Shown here: positions 62,766-64,000 of the stretch, piece by piece
How the letters are laid out: each line of letters opens with the position of its first letter
Numbering within the stretch: the first letter of the stretch is position 1
Assembly (NCBI GenBank): GCA_036877525.1
Contig: JAZGTH010000059.1
Coordinates: forward strand, 1,922,001-1,986,000
Direction of reading: 5' to 3'
From: Chromobotia macracanthus
Lineage: Eukaryota; Chordata; Actinopteri; Cypriniformes; Botiidae
DNA length: 64,000 nt
Position numbers and translations under genes: made by a program
The notes under the pieces: model-generated
Told to the model about the DNA's origin: nothing
The model's database searches: none
Seen by the model: the letters and a program-made list of their open reading frames with translations, nothing else

Positions 62766-64000
62766 TTATTTGTTCCTGTGATGATACTGCTGTTGCTGGT
62801 GGGGCTGGTGCTGGTGATAATGCCGTCGTGGACTCGGGGCACCCCCTCTGACAGAGTGACCCTGTGAGGCAGAAGCCACGGGGTGATGATGTCCAGCACG
62901 AATCGGCTTAGCTACAAAAAAACATACACTTGATGTATACTTGCATGCATAATACATGAAATCTATAGGCAGCAATGCATTTAAGTGTTTGGTAACAGGT
63001 AAACAGAGATAATGTTCTACTGATATGAATGAGTATGTGGCGCTCCCTACTGGCTCTCTGTTGTACAACATTGAAACCTATTTGGCCCCCTCTTTTTTTC
63101 TGTTGATATCTACTTAAACATAAATCATAAAGAAAAGGATGCTCTCATTATTTCAAAGGCGGGGAATGAAAAAATGTTGAAACTTGGAATGGAAGTATTT
63201 GTTGAAGTCTAATCTTAAAAGGGAACAAATATACACATACCCAAGCAAACTAACCCTCCAAAACACACATAAATGCATTTTTGTAAACAGAAAGTGCAAT
63301 GTCAGACCAATCTGTGCAATGTGGTTCCTCCTGGCCTGGTTCTTAGCTTGAATGACCTCCTTGATGCGGTCCACCTCCTGCTGGTAGCGCCTGCGGTCTC
63401 TCATGGCGCTTTCTTTTGCTTCTCTCAGAGCAGACTCCAAAATCTTCACCCGCTCAGCAGTTGCACGCAGACGCTTCTCCAGTTTAGGCAGTTCGCATCT
63501 CAAGTCTGCATTATCACGTACCAGCTATACTCACAGAGATTACAGAATACAGATAGCTTTATTACTACCGCATACAGTTTAAAAAAATGCAATGTACCAT
63601 TTAATTTAATGTAATTTAACTAATGTATTAGTGCTATACTAAATTTTGATGTTTAGACAAATGCTTAAAACCTGCTTGTGGACTTTAGTGAGCTGTTCCA
63701 GGTTATTCTCCAGGAAAATTATCTTCTGCTTTTGTGACAGACTTCCCCCTGATTCATCAGTGTCCAGCTCCATACTCTACAAAGCAGAGAAATCATTCAT
63801 TTCACAATAACGGGGCAAATGTGTGTTTTCTTATAATGGTTACTGACATGTAATGGCCCAAAACATTATAGCACAAATTCACCTCACTAAGGTGACAGCC
63901 ATTTTAAAAAACCAATGCATCTGAATACTCACTCTTCCGATTCGATCGTTGATGTCCTGGATGAACATTTTACGTAGATTATGGAGAGTCTCCAGCTCTT
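62766..64000 (-). CDS. kif5c: Kinesin-1 heavy chain KIF5C, C-terminal four coding exons (partial)
   Basis: Neuronal kinesin-1 motor; this part is the end of the coiled-coil stalk and the tail that binds cargo, microtubules and its own head. Exons in minus order: 64000-63933 (continues outside), 63776-63672, 63524-63308 and 62911-62766 (TAA); phases agree. Residues seen: ETLHNLRKMFIQDINDRIGR, SMELDTDESGGS, KQKIIFLENNLEQLTKVHKQ, LVRDNADLRCELPKLEKRLR, AMRDRRRYQQEVDRIKEV and the tail AQIAKPIRAGHHH, where AQIAKP is the conserved autoinhibitory IAK segment. The sequence after AKPIR and HSVRGG fits KIF5C better than KIF5A (long acidic tail) or KIF5B. It ends in an unusual His/Gln-rich stretch, HYHQHQPHQQQQYHHRNK, longer than the mammalian end. 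The donor at 63307 (G|GTCTGA) is weak but required by phase. Confidence 0.95.

Noticed and set aside
1..64000. CRISPR array, bacterial operon, phage or integrated virus
   Set aside because: No regularly spaced direct repeats, ribosome-binding-site operons, integrase, capsid or retroviral gene frames; all strong coding signal is spliced vertebrate genes or a LINE fragment.

Overview
The window is vertebrate nuclear DNA, almost certainly from a ray-finned fish and most likely a cyprinid or close relative. Genes are split into short exons with GT/AG introns, and the intergenic DNA is AT-rich. The interspersed repeats fit this group: tRNA-derived SINEs sharing a 3' tail with an L2-type LINE, and short inverted-repeat elements ending in AAAGGGATAGTTCACC-like termini. 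Nothing bacterial, plasmid or phage-like was seen.

Layout: (1) 0.2-4.1 kb, + strand: the last seven coding exons of a CYP27A-type mitochondrial cytochrome P450; its 5' end lies outside the window. (2) 5.4-10.1 kb, - strand: a complete five-exon Rnd3 (RhoE) atypical Rho GTPase, convergent with the P450, with a CpG-rich promoter at about 10.1-10.45 kb. (3) 10.5-20.4 kb: gene-poor DNA. (4) 22.2-36.3 kb, - strand: lypd6, with four coding exons at 22.2-25.5 kb and a probable non-coding first exon in a CpG-rich patch at 36.1-36.35 kb. (5) 36.4-43.3 kb: intergenic DNA with a decayed Tc1/mariner-like element and a few palindromic or G-rich oddities. (6) 44.9-46.2 kb, - strand: lypd6b, the tandem paralogue of lypd6, with candidate non-coding 5' exons/promoters at about 48.1-48.4 kb and 59.95-60.2 kb. 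(7) 62.8-64.0 kb, - strand: the last four coding exons of kif5c, a neuronal kinesin-1 heavy chain, which runs off the right edge.

The order rnd3 - lypd6 - lypd6b - kif5c matches the human 2q23 block, with two differences. MMADHC, which lies between RND3 and LYPD6 in human, is not seen, and a CYP27A gene (human 2q35) sits next to rnd3. The genes do not form one pathway: bile acid/sterol oxidation (cyp27a), actomyosin control (rnd3), GPI-anchored LU-domain modulators of Wnt/LRP6 or nicotinic receptors (lypd6, lypd6b) and axonal transport (kif5c).

I found no convincing novel multi-gene system. The best leads are structural: the extended His/Gln-rich kif5c tail with a perfect splice donor just after its stop codon, the alternative 5' ends of lypd6b, closely spaced convergent poly(A) signals, two near-perfect hairpins and a palindromic GLI-like site in a possible conserved element. 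All exon boundaries were read by hand from splice consensus, reading frame and remembered family sequences; no search was run.
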